DNA from: Patagioenas fasciata
Lineage: Eukaryota; Chordata; Aves; Columbiformes; Columbidae
Length of the DNA: 64,000 nucleotides
Reading direction: 5' to 3'
NCBI RefSeq assembly: GCF_037038585.1
Contig: NC_092541.1
Span: forward strand, 9,445-73,444
The notes under the pieces were generated by a model, which worked only from the letters and a program-made list of their open reading frames with translations, did no database searches and had not been told where the DNA came from. A program made the translations under genes and the position numbers. Shown here piece by piece: positions 21,380 through 31,392 of this stretch. The first letter of the stretch is position 1, and the number at the start of each line of letters is the position of its first letter.

Positions 21380-23298
21380 TAAAAACTTCTTCCCAGCATC
21401 TTGAAGTGCCAGTCCCTGGGACTGGAGGGTAGAGAGCAGAGCTGCTGATGCAGCCCAGATTGACACCATAAATCACAACTGACCACAAACATCCAAAACG
21501 CAAGAACCACCCACGCTTTTGGCTGACGATACAATAATCCAGCACCCGATTGGCTCTACGCCAATTAACACCGGCATTCCGGATCCCGGGATGGCACCTG
21601 AGAGGCCCGTTGGGCCCCCGGAGCGCAGCGAGACCCCGGGATCGTCTGACAGGCGCGAGGCAGGCTTCCCGAACTACACGACAACGCAGACGCAGGCTGG
21701 AGCTGCCCTGCCCGGCACGTGCTGGCGTCGCGCTGTAAAGTTCCCTGGGCCCTTTACCCACCCAAACGGGACTTTTCCTGGACAGCCCTTTCCCTCATCA
21801 GAACTTTACCCCCAGCCCTGCGATTCCCGGCCCCTTCCCGGCCCCCGTGCCTCCACTTATCTTTCAGAGGGTTGTGGGACCGAATCCACCTTCGACAGAG
21901 AAAACGCCACGTGCGCTAACGGAGATGTTCCTGCATCGCCGGGGTCCTCTTCAACATCTACGGTAACACAGGAAAACGCACGCTCACCAAGCCGTGCCAG
22001 CACAAGGTATCGCGGGGTAAACGCCGACTCCTCCCGCAACACCCACCTCCTCCTAAGATCCTCGGCGTTCCGTTCGGCGCGTCGTGTCACGGGTGCGGTC
22101 ACAAACCCTCGTCGCTCGTTACGCCTAAGACAGCGAGAAACAAAAGAACTGTAGGGCTTGGAGCGAGTCCCCAGCCCCACGCTCCTCCTCGCCCCTACCC
22201 CGGCTCACCAGAAACGCTCCTCCGAGTCCAAAGGGCCCAAAAGGAGCCTGCAAAACAAGAAGGAAACGCTGAACCGAGTCACCACGCGACACCGGGCTCC
22301 TCGACACCCGCCGCCGCCTCACCTTCTCGGCTGCTGGTCGGCATGCGGCTTCGCCCCTCCGAGCCGGTCCGCGGCACCTGCGAAAGCAAAGGCACCCGCT
22401 CGGACGCTGCTCAAAAACAGCCCGCCCGTAGACGGGCCCGTCTCCCGCTCCTTTACCTTGGCCGCTCGCCCACCTGCCTGCCCACCCTTGCTTTTGACTG
22501 CAACGCTGTTGACCACAGAGGTTCAGCTGCCGCCTGTAAAACACAACCCAATGACGCTCACACCTGCACTGGCAACACGGGACCTGAAATGAGCTGCTGC
22601 TTCGGCCCGACGCTCATTGTTCGCCTTGCCCGAGGAGCTGCGGTGCTGATACCCAGGTTTCCTCTTCACTTCTATGAAAGAGACAAATGACCAAACTTAC
22701 ATAGAGCCACACGGCACATCTTCCCGCTGGCACCGCGCACCGAACCACCTGCTTATGGCGCGCTGCTCGCCTCTTCTGTTGCTCTTTCGTACCAAGTCAT
22801 CCCTCTACCTCTGAAAACAAGGTATTCAACAAGTCACCCAGACGCTCATCAAGCGCTTGACCATTCCACAGGTTTGCTTTCTATTCAGGAATCCCACCCG
22901 ACACTCTAATTGAGTCCCTAAAACACTGGGGAACGGACTGCCAGCTCCCCTGCCCACAGCTACTGCATCCCAGGTGACCGCACAACCTTTGCCTACACAA
23001 TTTGATCTGCCAACAGATTAACCCTGGACTCCTAGAGTTCACTCCACCCGCCCCTGACTCCACACCGCCGGGCAGAGCAGCTCCGAGCCAAACATGCACG
23101 TGCGCAGACAAACGCGTCACAGAACGCTATGGACGACACGACCACAACGGCACCGAAAACGCTCTGCAACGACAGTGACCCGAAACCAGAGACGGCATCA
23201 ATCCAAATGCCCTGCAGGGAGGCAGTGATGAGGCATTGAGCCTCTTCTGCAGCCCCACGAAAAAGAAAAGGGAGCCGAACGTCACGGCCCCTTACGAG

Positions 23299-23690
23299 AC
23301 GGCGGCACTGGCGCACGCACGCAGAGGAGACGGCGGCACTGGCGCACACACGCAGAGGAGACGGCGGCACTGGCGCACACACGCAGAGGAGACGGCGGCA
23401 CTGGCGCACACACGCAGAGGAGACGGCGGCACTGGCGCACACACGCAGAGGAGACGGCGGCACTGGCGCACACACGCAGAGGAGACGGCGGCACTGGCGC
23501 ACACACGCAGAGGAGACGGCGGCACTGGCGCACACACGCAGAGGAGACGGCGGCACTGGCGCACACGCACGCAGAGGAGACGGCGGCACTGGCGCACACG
23601 CACGCAGAGGAGACGGCGGCACTGGCGCACACGCACGCAGAGGAGACGGCGGCACTGGCGCACACGCACGCAGAGGAGACGGCGGCACGA
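23299..23690. repeat. GAGACGGCGG minisatellite, unit 5
   Basis: About twelve copies, mainly a 31-bp form GAGACGGCGGCACTGGCG plus CACACACGCAGAG, shifting near 23560 to a 33-bp form with CACACGCACGCAGAG. Stop-free frames on both strands are products of the repeat. Confidence 0.9.
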
Positions 23691-24299
23691 CCTAAAAACT
23701 TCTTCCCAGCATCTTGAAGTGCCAGTCCCTGGGACTGGAGGGGTAGAGAGCAGAGCTGCTGAAGCAGCCCAGATTGACACCATAAGTCACAACTGACCAG
23801 AAACGTCCAAAATGCAAGAACCGTCCACGCTTTTGGCTGATGATACAATAATCCAGCACCCGATTGCCACTACGCCAATTAACACCGGCATTCCGGATCC
23901 CGGGATGGCACCTGAGAGGCCCGTTGGGCCCCCGGAGCGCAGCGAGACCCCGGGATCGTCTGGCAGACGCAGGCTGGAGCTGCCCTGCCCGGCACGTGCT
24001 GGCGTCGCGCTGTAAAGTTCCCTGGCCCCTTTACCCACCCAAAGGGGACTTTTCCTGGACAGCCCTTTCCCTCATCAGAACTTTACCCGCCTCCCTGCGA
24101 TTCCCGGCCCCCGTGCCTCCACTTATCTTTCAGAGGGCCGAGGGACGGAATCCACCTTCCACAGAGGAAAACGCCACGTGCGCTAACAGGGATCTTCTCG
24201 CAGTTGTCGCTTTCTCCATCGTCGCCTACGGTAAGGAAAGCGAGGACACGCATGCTATAGAGCGCCCAAATAATATTTATCCGTAGTAGCCTACGGTTC

Positions 24300-26236
24300 G
24301 TTGCTCACCTTGGCTGAGTTCTGGGAGGTACATTTGAATGATCCACCGGGGATCGCCGCACGCTGCAAAGGTTCTGGAGACGAGATGCTCCTCCAGGAGA
24401 AGAGATTATATTAACAACTATTAATACAGCAATACAAACCGAAAAACAACACTCCATCTCCATCGTGGTCAGGAGTTTTGGGAAAATGCAAAGCACCTGG
24501 AAATAAATCAACAAATGAAACATAATGAGAAACAACTCTTCTACTACAGCTATTGTTAAACCTTCGCTGTCCCTGAAGCTCTTACGTCAAACAGGCACCT
24601 CTGCTTGTCCAAAGACATCTGCCCACTTAGATTAAACATCTCAAAAGCTGCCGGCTGCTGAAGGAGCAGCAGAGAACCACCACCCAAGCTGCCCTGGAGC
24701 AGTAAGAGCTCCCTGCCCGGGGACCGGGGCTCAAATACCCAGGGCTCCGCCCACCCCTTCCCACAAACCCCTGGGAAAGGGGCGGGGTCATTCACCCCAG
24801 ACCCCCTCACCACCCTTACCAAATTACCTGGAATCTCCCTGAAAATGACAGCACCTGCACTTTATTGCTGCTATTGCAGCTACAATGAGATTGAGTATGG
24901 ATTTCAACTTCGTTTTTCTAGGGAGCAAATAGAAAGTGAAATACCACCACCAGCACTCCAGCATCTTCATTGTAGTCAGGAATTTCAGGAAAATGCAAAG
25001 GACGTGGAATTGCATCAACAAATGAAAATTAATGACAAACAACCTTTCTACTACAACTGCTACTGAACCTTTGCTGCTCCTGAAGCTCTTACATCAAACA
25101 GACACCTCCGCTTGTCTAAAGACATCTACCCACTTAGATTAAACATCTCAAAAGCTGCTGAAGGAGCAGCAGAGAACCACCACCCAAGAGGCTCTGGAGC
25201 AGAATGAGCTCCCTGCCCGGGGACCGGGGCTCAAATACCCAGGGCTCCGCCCACCCCTTCCCACAAACCCCTGGGAAAGGGGCGGGGTCATTCACCCCAG
25301 ACCCCCTCACCACCCTTACCAAATTACCTGGAACCTCCCTGAAAATGACAGCGCCTGCACTTTATTGCTGCTATTGCAGCTACAATGAGACCGAGTATGG
25401 ATCTCAACTTAGTTTTTCTAGGGAGCAGATAGAAAGTGAAATACAACCACCAGCACTCCAGCATCTTCATTGTAGTCAGGAATTTCAAGAAAATGCAAAG
25501 GACCTGGAATTGAATCAACAAATGAAAAATAATGACAAACAACCTTTCTACTACAACTGCTACTTAACCTTTGCTGCTCCTGAAGCTCTTACGTCAAACA
25601 GACACCTCCGCTTGTCCAAAGACATCTACCCACTTAGATTAAACATCTCAAAAGCTGCTGAAGGAGCAGCAGAGAACCACCACTGAAGAGGCTCTGGAGC
25701 AGAATGAGCTCCCTGCCCGGGGACCGGGGCTCAAATACCCAGGGCTCCGCCCACCCCTTCCCACAAACCCCTGGGAAAGGGGCGGGGTCATTCACCCCAG
25801 ACCCCCTCACCACCCTTACCAAATTACCTGGAATCTCCCTGAAAATGACAGCACCTGCACTTTATTGCTGCTATTGCAGCTACAATGAGACCGAGTATGG
25901 ATCTCAACTTAGTTTTTCTAGGGAGCAGATAGAAAGTGAAATACAACTGCCAGCACTCCATCTCCATTGTAGTCAGGAATTTTCGGAAAATGCAAAGCAG
26001 CTGGAACCGAATCAATGAATGAAACATAATGACAAACAACCTTTCTACTACAGCTGCTACTGAACCTTGGCTGCTCCTGGAGCTCGAACCTCGAACAGAC
26101 ACCTCCGCTTCTCCAAAGACGTCTGCCCACGTAGATTAAACGGCTCAAAAGCTGCCGAGGGGAGGGGTCGATCGTCCCAGGCCCCGCCCACCACCCTTAT
26201 AAAATCACCTGGACCCTAACTATAAATGACAGCACC
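24300..26236. repeat. Tandem 0.5-kb units, distal block
   Basis: Three units of about 500 bp follow a partial leader, marked by GCTCTTACGTCAAAC or variants near 24575, 25085 and 25585, with a diverged fourth ending at the retroviral insertion. Each unit holds GGGCTCCGCCCACCCC, GGGGCGGGGTCATTCACCCC and, on the minus strand, AATAAAGTGCAGG. Open frames of 60-160 codons repeat in every unit without recognisable domains. The array is repeated at 51470-53243. Confidence 0.85.
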
Positions 26237-26550
26237 TGTGGGAGATTTAAGGGATGTTCTTAAGGTTGTTGTGCGGATGGGTTTCTGTTAGGTAGAGATT
26301 TATTTCTGACCTAGACAAAGCGACTCCGAGGCCGGCGCGAAGGCTGAAAAACACCACCTGTTATGAGGGTGAGGTAATTCTATAATAACGAGACCCGAAC
26401 GTGGACGATATCCGATCAGCCGACGCGTGTTTGGAACGTGGACGCTTATCGGGAAATAACTGCGTATACAAGGAGGCTTGTCTCTGCAATAAATGGCTTC
26501 GCTTGAACTCGTGTTGAGTTGCGTGGAGTCCGTGAGTTTGCGCCCTCGCG
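26237..26550 (+). mobile_element. 5' LTR of an alpharetrovirus-like endogenous retrovirus
   Basis: The LTR begins TGTGGGAGATTT and carries a TATA-like GTATACAAGG (about 26464), a polyadenylation signal AATAAA (26488-26493) and a GCGTGGAGTCC U5 segment, ending close to the tRNA-Trp primer-binding site. The right boundary is approximate. A same-family LTR lies inverted at 56588-56920. It inserted into a 0.5-kb repeat at GACAGCACC; the target duplication cannot be read because the 3' end is missing. Confidence 0.75.
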
Positions 26551-26552
26551 AG

Positions 26553-26571
26553 CGGTGACCCCGACGTGATC
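26553..26571 (+). other. Primer-binding site for tRNA-Trp
   Basis: CGGTGACCCCGACGTGATC matches the tRNA-Trp primer-binding site used by avian leukosis/sarcoma-type retroviruses at all but the first base (C for T). This places the element among alpharetrovirus-like avian ERVs. Confidence 0.85.
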
Positions 26572-26748
26572 CCTAAGGAGAATTTACGGAAGGCGCGCGA
26601 CCGCTGCGGGGAGCGAGCCCCAGCTGGAACGGCTCGGCTGGACCGGGACCGGGACGCGGGCTGCGGGCTGCGTGACTCCGATTGACGGCTACGGAGCGAC
26701 AGAGGAGGGATAAAGGATCCGATATCGTCGCAACGGACGCCCAAAGAG

Positions 26749-27090
26749 GTGAGCGGCTGGGGGCGAGAGGAGGTGGGGCAGAATATTTTTAAAGAAGAAG
26801 AAATACTGCGGGTTCTCCCTCATATTCTCTCTAAGAGAGGGGTGAAGCATGAGGAGAGTAACCTCAAAAGACTGTTTATTTGGTGCAGAGGCAATGGGTT
26901 TCCTGCTGATCTGTTAGGAGTTTTTCAAATAGAGACCTGGGAAAAAGTGGGAACTGTGTTGTGGAAGGCGATTAGTCGCAGTGAAAAATATATTCTCGGC
27001 CTTGTAACCACCTGTAAACTGGTAATTACTACGGTGAAGCAATTAAAACCTGAAAAGACTGTTATGAGCATTAGTGACTCAAAACTTTAA
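26749..27090 (+). pseudogene. gag: Truncated Gag matrix domain of the ERV
   Basis: A 113-codon open frame follows the leader and ends in a stop just before the interstitial telomere tract. Residues from about 19 to 100 form a small helical domain typical of the retroviral matrix, with a TWEKVGTVLW core. The same spacing (TWEEIGTELW) is seen in the relic at 57271-57639. The likely Gag start is at 26773, where GTG GGG CAG encodes an MGQ-like myristoylation context, but the codon is GTG. GAG|GTGAGC near 26746 also looks like a splice donor. Everything after the matrix domain (capsid, pol, env) is missing, so the copy is dead. Confidence 0.65.
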
Positions 27091-27117
27091 CTTGAACTTT
27101 GGGATGATATCTAAAAA

Positions 27118-27138
27118 CCTAACCCTAAACCCTAACCC
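27118..27138. repeat. Interstitial telomeric sequence
   Basis: About three and a half CCCTAA units, one carrying an extra A (CCCTAAA), lie between the truncated Gag sequence and a GTGTGAAG minisatellite. Orientation matches the terminal telomere. The parts that follow repeat the order seen at the true end, so this reads as a remnant of a former chromosome terminus. Confidence 0.85.
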
Positions 27139-27512
27139 GGTGTGAAGTGGCTGGGGAGGGGCTGTGAAGTGGCCGGGAGGGGGTGTGAAGTGGCCGGGAG
27201 GGGGTGTGAAGTGGGTGGGAGGGGGTGTGAAGTGGGTGGGAGGGGGTGTGAAGTGGCGGGGAGGGGGTGTGAAGTGGCGGGGAGGGGGTGTGAAGTGGCC
27301 GGGGAGGGGGTGTGAAGTGGCCGGGGAGGGGGTGTGAAGTGGCCGGGGAGGGGGTGTGAAGTGGCCGGGGAGGGGGTGTGAAGTGGCCGGGGAGGGGGTG
27401 TGAAGTGGCCGGGGAGGGGGTGTGAAGTGGGTGGGAGGGGGTGTGAAGTGGCGGGGGAGGAGGTGTGAAGTGGCGGGGAGGGGGTGTGAAGTGGCCAGGG
27501 AGGAGGTGTGTT
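27139..27512. repeat. 21-22-bp G-rich minisatellite beside the interstitial telomere
   Basis: About seventeen copies of a unit reading GGTGTGAAGTGG followed by CCGGGGAGGG or close variants. It is G-rich on the plus strand and contains GGTGTGAA, so it resembles the 11-bp array at 6979-9125 in composition, strand and position relative to CCCTAA. Confidence 0.9.
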
Positions 27513-27706
27513 TACCTCATTTGCATATTTAATGAGGTAGTTTTCATAATCGGGGTTTAATTTGCATAATCAGGGTCTCATTTGTTTCATGTGCGTTTGG
27601 CTGTTTATTGTTTGAGTATTTCCTAGGGGTACGGTAATGTCATGTAATGGATCGGAACGTATAATTTAGTTTTTCTTCTTTTTCCACACAAAATACCTAC
27701 AAGTCT
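27513..27706. other. AT-rich spacer of the internal module
   Basis: No gene. TTTGCATATTTAATGAGG and TTTGCATAATCAGGG words echo the spacer at 9190-9260 beside the distal hairpin. Confidence 0.6.
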
Positions 27707-27811
27707 GGTGCAGCAGTAGGGCTGTGGATGCTCTAGGGGAGGACTGGAATTATTTATTTACTATATATTTTTTTTAATCCCCTAGAGCATCCACAGCCCT
27801 ACTGCTGCACC
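27707..27811. ncRNA. Candidate structured hairpin, internal copy
   Basis: The arms at 27707-27740 and 27778-27811 are perfectly complementary over 34 bp and enclose a 37-base loop, the same sizes as the copy at 9414-9518. Relative to that copy the stem has paired changes (T-A to G-C and G-C to A-T), and it repairs the single mismatch. It lies in the same order within a telomere-type module. As with the other copy, a small-RNA precursor, another structured RNA, a DNA cruciform and a palindromic MITE are all possible. Confidence 0.6.
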
Positions 27812-28593
27812 TGAAAAAACAAGACAGTTTAGTTTGCATTTTATTTTCAGTTTGGCAATTTAGGTAAACTGACATGCTGTCCAATAGAAACCCTGCCAGA
27901 ACTGCACACGCGATCCCATTCAACCTCACCAACCGGTCCGCTCGAACTCCATCAAACACACGCTCGGACAGAGGCCGACACTCACAGAAACAAAGACCGG
28001 CACGCACAGACAGACAAAGTCCGACACTCGCACACAACAGCGATAGACACCGAGTCTAACGCGCCCACACGGATGCCAAGTCCGGCACACGGACAGTGAC
28101 GCTGAGTCCTATGCGCACACATAGACACAGACAAAGTCCAACACTCACACGGCACGGAGTCCCACACGCTCACAGACAGAGACAGAGTCCAGCACGCAGA
28201 CAGAGACAAGGACAAAGTCTAACACACGCCGCACGGTGACAAATTCCCGCACGGACACCAGTGCTCCGCCCCTCCAGCCCTCCCGCGCCCTCTGATTGGC
28301 CCGCTCCGCACCCTCGCTCGCCTTCTCGCCGGGACCCCCGCGACCTTTGCCCGCGCGGCTTCCGGCAGCCGCGTTTGGAAGGAAACAACAAACCGCGCTA
28401 CTTTGCTTTACGGGGACAAGGGGGGCGGGTGGTGACCCCCGGCAGAACAAACCCTTCTATCTTGCATGGCCCTTCGCCATCAGAATCGCACAGGAGTGAA
28501 CTCGTAAGAGCAAAGCAGCCGTCTGACAGACGCGCGCTCAGAACCAGACGAGGCTGGGGTTACACAAACGGACTCGCATTGTGGTAACATCAC
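27812..28593. promoter_or_regulatory. Spacer grading into a GC/CCAAT-box CpG-rich segment
   Basis: 27870-28260 holds degenerate ACAAAGTCCGACAC words homologous in pattern to 9640-9960 but CpG-poor. From 28261 the sequence becomes CpG-rich with GCTCCGCCCCTCC (GC box) and CTGATTGGCC (a CCAAT box on minus) 25-40 bases apart, which is promoter-like. No coding region is supported. A transcript start and direction cannot be read. Confidence 0.4.
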
Positions 28594-28603
28594 TTTATTT
28601 ATT
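28594..28603 (-). terminator. Overlapping polyadenylation signals of the LRR gene
   Basis: On the minus strand AATAAATAAAG gives two overlapping AATAAA hexamers 76 bases or more after the stop codon of the LRR exon at 28679. They directly follow a run of about 21 G (plus-strand C, 28605-28625). Confidence 0.6.
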
Positions 28604-28678
28604 GCCCCCCCCCCCCCCCCCCCCCGCTTTAAGGTGGGTTGTGCGGGAGTGGGCGGAGTCTTCAGAGGCACCGACGAA

Positions 28679-28863
28679 TCAGGTGAGAGCGATGGTCACC
28701 TGCGAGAGGAGCTCGGCCAGGCGGGCGGAGCGATTGGGGGCGGCAGCCAAGGGCGTGTTGGCCGATCGGATGCGGCGCAGCTGGGGGCAGGTGGCCGATG
28801 GGGTGAGGGCGGAGGCGTCGTGAATCGTTGGGGTGAGAGTCAAAGGGAGGAACCAATCAGAGC
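28679..28863 (-). CDS. Last exon (putative) of a leucine-rich-repeat protein
   Basis: Sixty codons plus a TGA stop read on minus. It continues the exon at 28992-29104 if CAG|GC at 28863 is the acceptor; the phase fits (C + GC). The translation (LTLTPT...CPQLRRIRSANTPL) looks like the cap that follows the last leucine-rich repeat, with a short helical tail. The polypyrimidine tract before the acceptor is poor, so this boundary is uncertain. I do not recognise the gene. It could be a pseudogene fragment, because upstream exons would have to lie beyond a long minisatellite with two retroviral insertions. Confidence 0.5.
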
Positions 28864-28991
28864 CTGACCCCAGCGCCCCCAGTTCACCACAGTTCACCCC
28901 AGCTCCCTTTGATCTTGTCGCACTGCTCCCCATTGACCCCCACTGACCCCTCAGTGCCTCCCAGTCCCTCCAGTGCCCCCTTGGTTCTCAC

Positions 28992-29104
28992 GGTTTCCAT
29001 GGAGATCCAGCTCCTCCAGGTGGGGGAGGGGTGGGAAACCCTGCAGAGTTGTGACCTCGTTGAGTGACAAGTCCAGAACCGACGGAGGATGGGCAGCCGG
29101 ATGC
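28992..29104 (-). CDS. Internal exon (putative) with an SDS22-like leucine-rich repeat
   Basis: Read on minus, the exon follows a CAG at 29105-29107 and ends at ACC|GTGAGA, a good donor. Its frame contains VLDLSLNEVTTLQGFPPLPH and then LEELDLHGN, which fits the leucine-rich-repeat pattern LxLSxNxVxxLxGxxxLPxLxxLxLxGN. The next exon joins in phase. These repeats usually form protein-binding scaffolds; function here is unknown. The upstream intron would be the CTCCTGGGTCCC minisatellite. Confidence 0.55.
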
Positions 29105-29107
29105 CTG

Positions 29108-31392
29108 GGTCCCTCCCGAACTCCTAGGTCCCCCCCCTGAACTCTTCGCTCCCCCCTGAACTCCTGGGGCCCCCCCTGAACTTCTGGGTCCCCCCCTGAA
29201 CTCTTGGGTCCTTTGGGGCACTCCTGGGTCTCCTCAGAACTCCTGGGTTTCCCCCTGAACTCCTGGGTCATTTTGGGCACTGCTGGGTCCCCTCCTGAAC
29301 TCCTGGGTCCCCTCCTGAACTCCTGGTTCCTTTGGGGCACTCCTGGGTCCCTCCTGAACTCTTGGGTCCCCTTCTAAGCTCTTGGGTCCCGCCCTGAACT
29401 CCTGGGTGGGTCCCCTCCTGAACTCCTGGATCCTTTGGGCAACTCTTGGGTCCCCCCCTGAACTCTTGGGTCCCCCCCTGAACTCTTGGGTCCCCCCCTG
29501 AACTCTTGGGTCCCCCCTGAACTCTTGGGTCCCTCCTGAACTCTTGGGTGCTTTGGGGAACTCTTGGGTGCTTTGGGGAACTCCTGGCTCCCACCCGAAC
29601 TCTTGGGTCTTCCCCTGAACTCTTGGGTCCCTCCCGAACTCTTGGGTCCTTTGGGGCACTCCTGGGTCCCCTCCTGAACTCTTGGGTCCCCTCCTGAACT
29701 CTTGGGTCCCCCCCTGAACTCCTGGATCCTTTGGGGCACTCTTGGGTCCCTCCTGGTTCCTTTGGGGCACTCCTGGGTCCCTCCAGGACTCTTGGGTCCC
29801 TCCCGAACTCTTGGGTCCTTTGGGGTCCTTTGGGGCCCTCCTGGGTCCCCTCCTCAGCTCCTGGGTGGGTCCCCTCCTGAACTCCTGGGTCCCCCCCTGT
29901 ACTCTTAGTTCAATCCTGAACTCATGGGTCCCTCCTGAACTCTGGATCCTTTGGGGCACTCTTGGGTCCCCCCCTGAACTCCTAGGTCCCCCTCCTGAAC
30001 TCCTGGGTGGGTCCTCTTCTGAATTCCTGGTCCCCCCCCAAACTCTTTGGTCTCCCCCTGAGCTCTTGGGGGCCCCCCTGAACTCTTGGGTCCCTCCTGA
30101 ACTCCTGCGTGGGTCCCCTCCTGAACTCTCGGGTCCCCTCCTGAACTCCTGGGTTTCTCCTGATCTCTGGATCCTTTGGGGCACTTCTGGGTCCCCCCCT
30201 GAACTCTTGGGTCCTTTGGGGAACTCTTGGGTCCTTGGGGGTACTTCTGGGTCCCCTCAGAACTCGTGGGTTCCCCCCTGAACTCCTGGGTCATTTGGGG
30301 CACTCCTGAGTCCCCTCCTGAACTCCTGGGTCCCCTCCTGAACTCCTGGTTCCTTTGGGGCACTCTTGGGTCCCCTTCTAAGCTCTTGGGTCCCTCCTGA
30401 ACTCCTGGGTGGGTCCCCTCCTGAACTCCTGGGTCCTTTGGGCAACTCCTGGGTCCTTTGGGGCACTCCTGGGTCCCTCCTGAACTCCTGGGTCCCCTCC
30501 TGAACTCTTGGGTCCCCCCCTGAACTCCTAGATCCTTTGGGGCACTCTTGGATCCCTCCTGGACTCTTGGGTCCCTCCCAAACTCTTGGGTCCTTTGGGG
30601 CCCTCCTGGGTCCCCTCCTGAACTCCTGGGTCCCCCCCTGTACTCTTAGTTCAATCCTGAACTCCTGGGTCCCCCCCTGTACTCTAAGTTCAATCCTGAA
30701 CTCTTGGGTCCCCTCCTGAACTCCTGGGTCCTTTGGGGCACTCCTGGGTCCCCCGCTGAACTCCTAGGTCCCCCCCCGAACTCCTGGGTGGGCCCCTCCT
30801 GAACTCCTGGTCCCCCTCCTGAACTCTTTGGTCCCCCCCTGAAATCTTGGGTTCCCCCCTGAACTCCTGGGTCATTTGGGGCACTCCTGGGTCCCCTCCT
30901 GAACTCCCGGGTCCCCTCCTGAACTCCTGGTTCCTTTGGGGCACTCCTGGGTCCCCTCCTAAGCTCTCGGGTCCCTCCTGAACTTCTGGGTGGGTCCCGC
31001 CCTGAACTCCTGGGTCCTTTGAGCAACTCCTGGATCCTCCTGAATTCTTGGGTCCTTTGGGGAACTCCTGGCTCCCGCCCGAACTCTTGGGTCCTTTGGG
31101 GCACTCCTGGGGCCCTCCTGAACTCTTGGGTCCCCCCCTGAACTCTTGGGTCCTTTGGGGCACTCTTGGGTCCCTCCCGAACTCTTGGGTCCCTTGGGGC
31201 CCTCTTGGGTCCCCTCCTGAGCTCCTGGGTGGGTCCCCCCCTGTACTCTTAGTTCAATCCTGAACTCCTGGGTCCCTCCTGAACTCTGGATCCTTTGGGG
31301 CACTCCTAGGTCCCCCCCCTGAACTCCTGGGTGGGTCCCTCCTGAACTCCTGGTCCCCCTCCTGAACTCTTTGGTCCCCCCCTGAGCTCCTG
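29108..31392. repeat. Degenerate CTCCTGGGTCCC minisatellite, part 1
   Basis: Irregular copies of CTGAACTCCTGGGTCCCC (about 19-22 bp), alternating with TCCTTTGGGGCACTCCTGGG, fill this region. On the plus strand it is C/T-rich, so it has strong purine-pyrimidine asymmetry. Long open frames on both strands (up to 316 codons on minus, RVQGGTQEF repeats) follow the repeat and are not genes. It continues at 32155-32669 and 39564-40075; the solo LTR and ERV-L-like provirus split it. Confidence 0.9.

Larger units (their letters stand above)
14561..24300. repeat. Tandem array of about 2.1-kb subtelomeric units, distal block
   Basis: Five head-to-tail units are marked by TGGACTCCTAGAG at 14752, 16758, 18881, 20998 and 23025, giving periods of 2006, 2123, 2117 and 2027 bp. 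Each unit carries a GC-rich stretch (CACACCGCCGGGCAGAGCAG, then a CACGTGCGCA-type site), an ACGTCA word, a 31-34-bp minisatellite, a segment containing GTGCCAGTCCCT, a CCCGGGAT segment, and an AG|AGGGC splice-acceptor-like site after TTATCTTTC. Unit subtypes differ by insertions; units three to five share extra CpG-rich sequence. The array is repeated as a whole at 41300-51470. Confidence 0.9.

Noticed and set aside
5717-27512. Known chicken 41-bp satellites (PO41/CNM type)
   Set aside because: No 41-bp periodicity is seen in any array.
29234-31303. Long frames on both strands rich in Gly/Pro/Ser
   Set aside because: They follow the CTCCTGGGTCCC minisatellite and have no domain.
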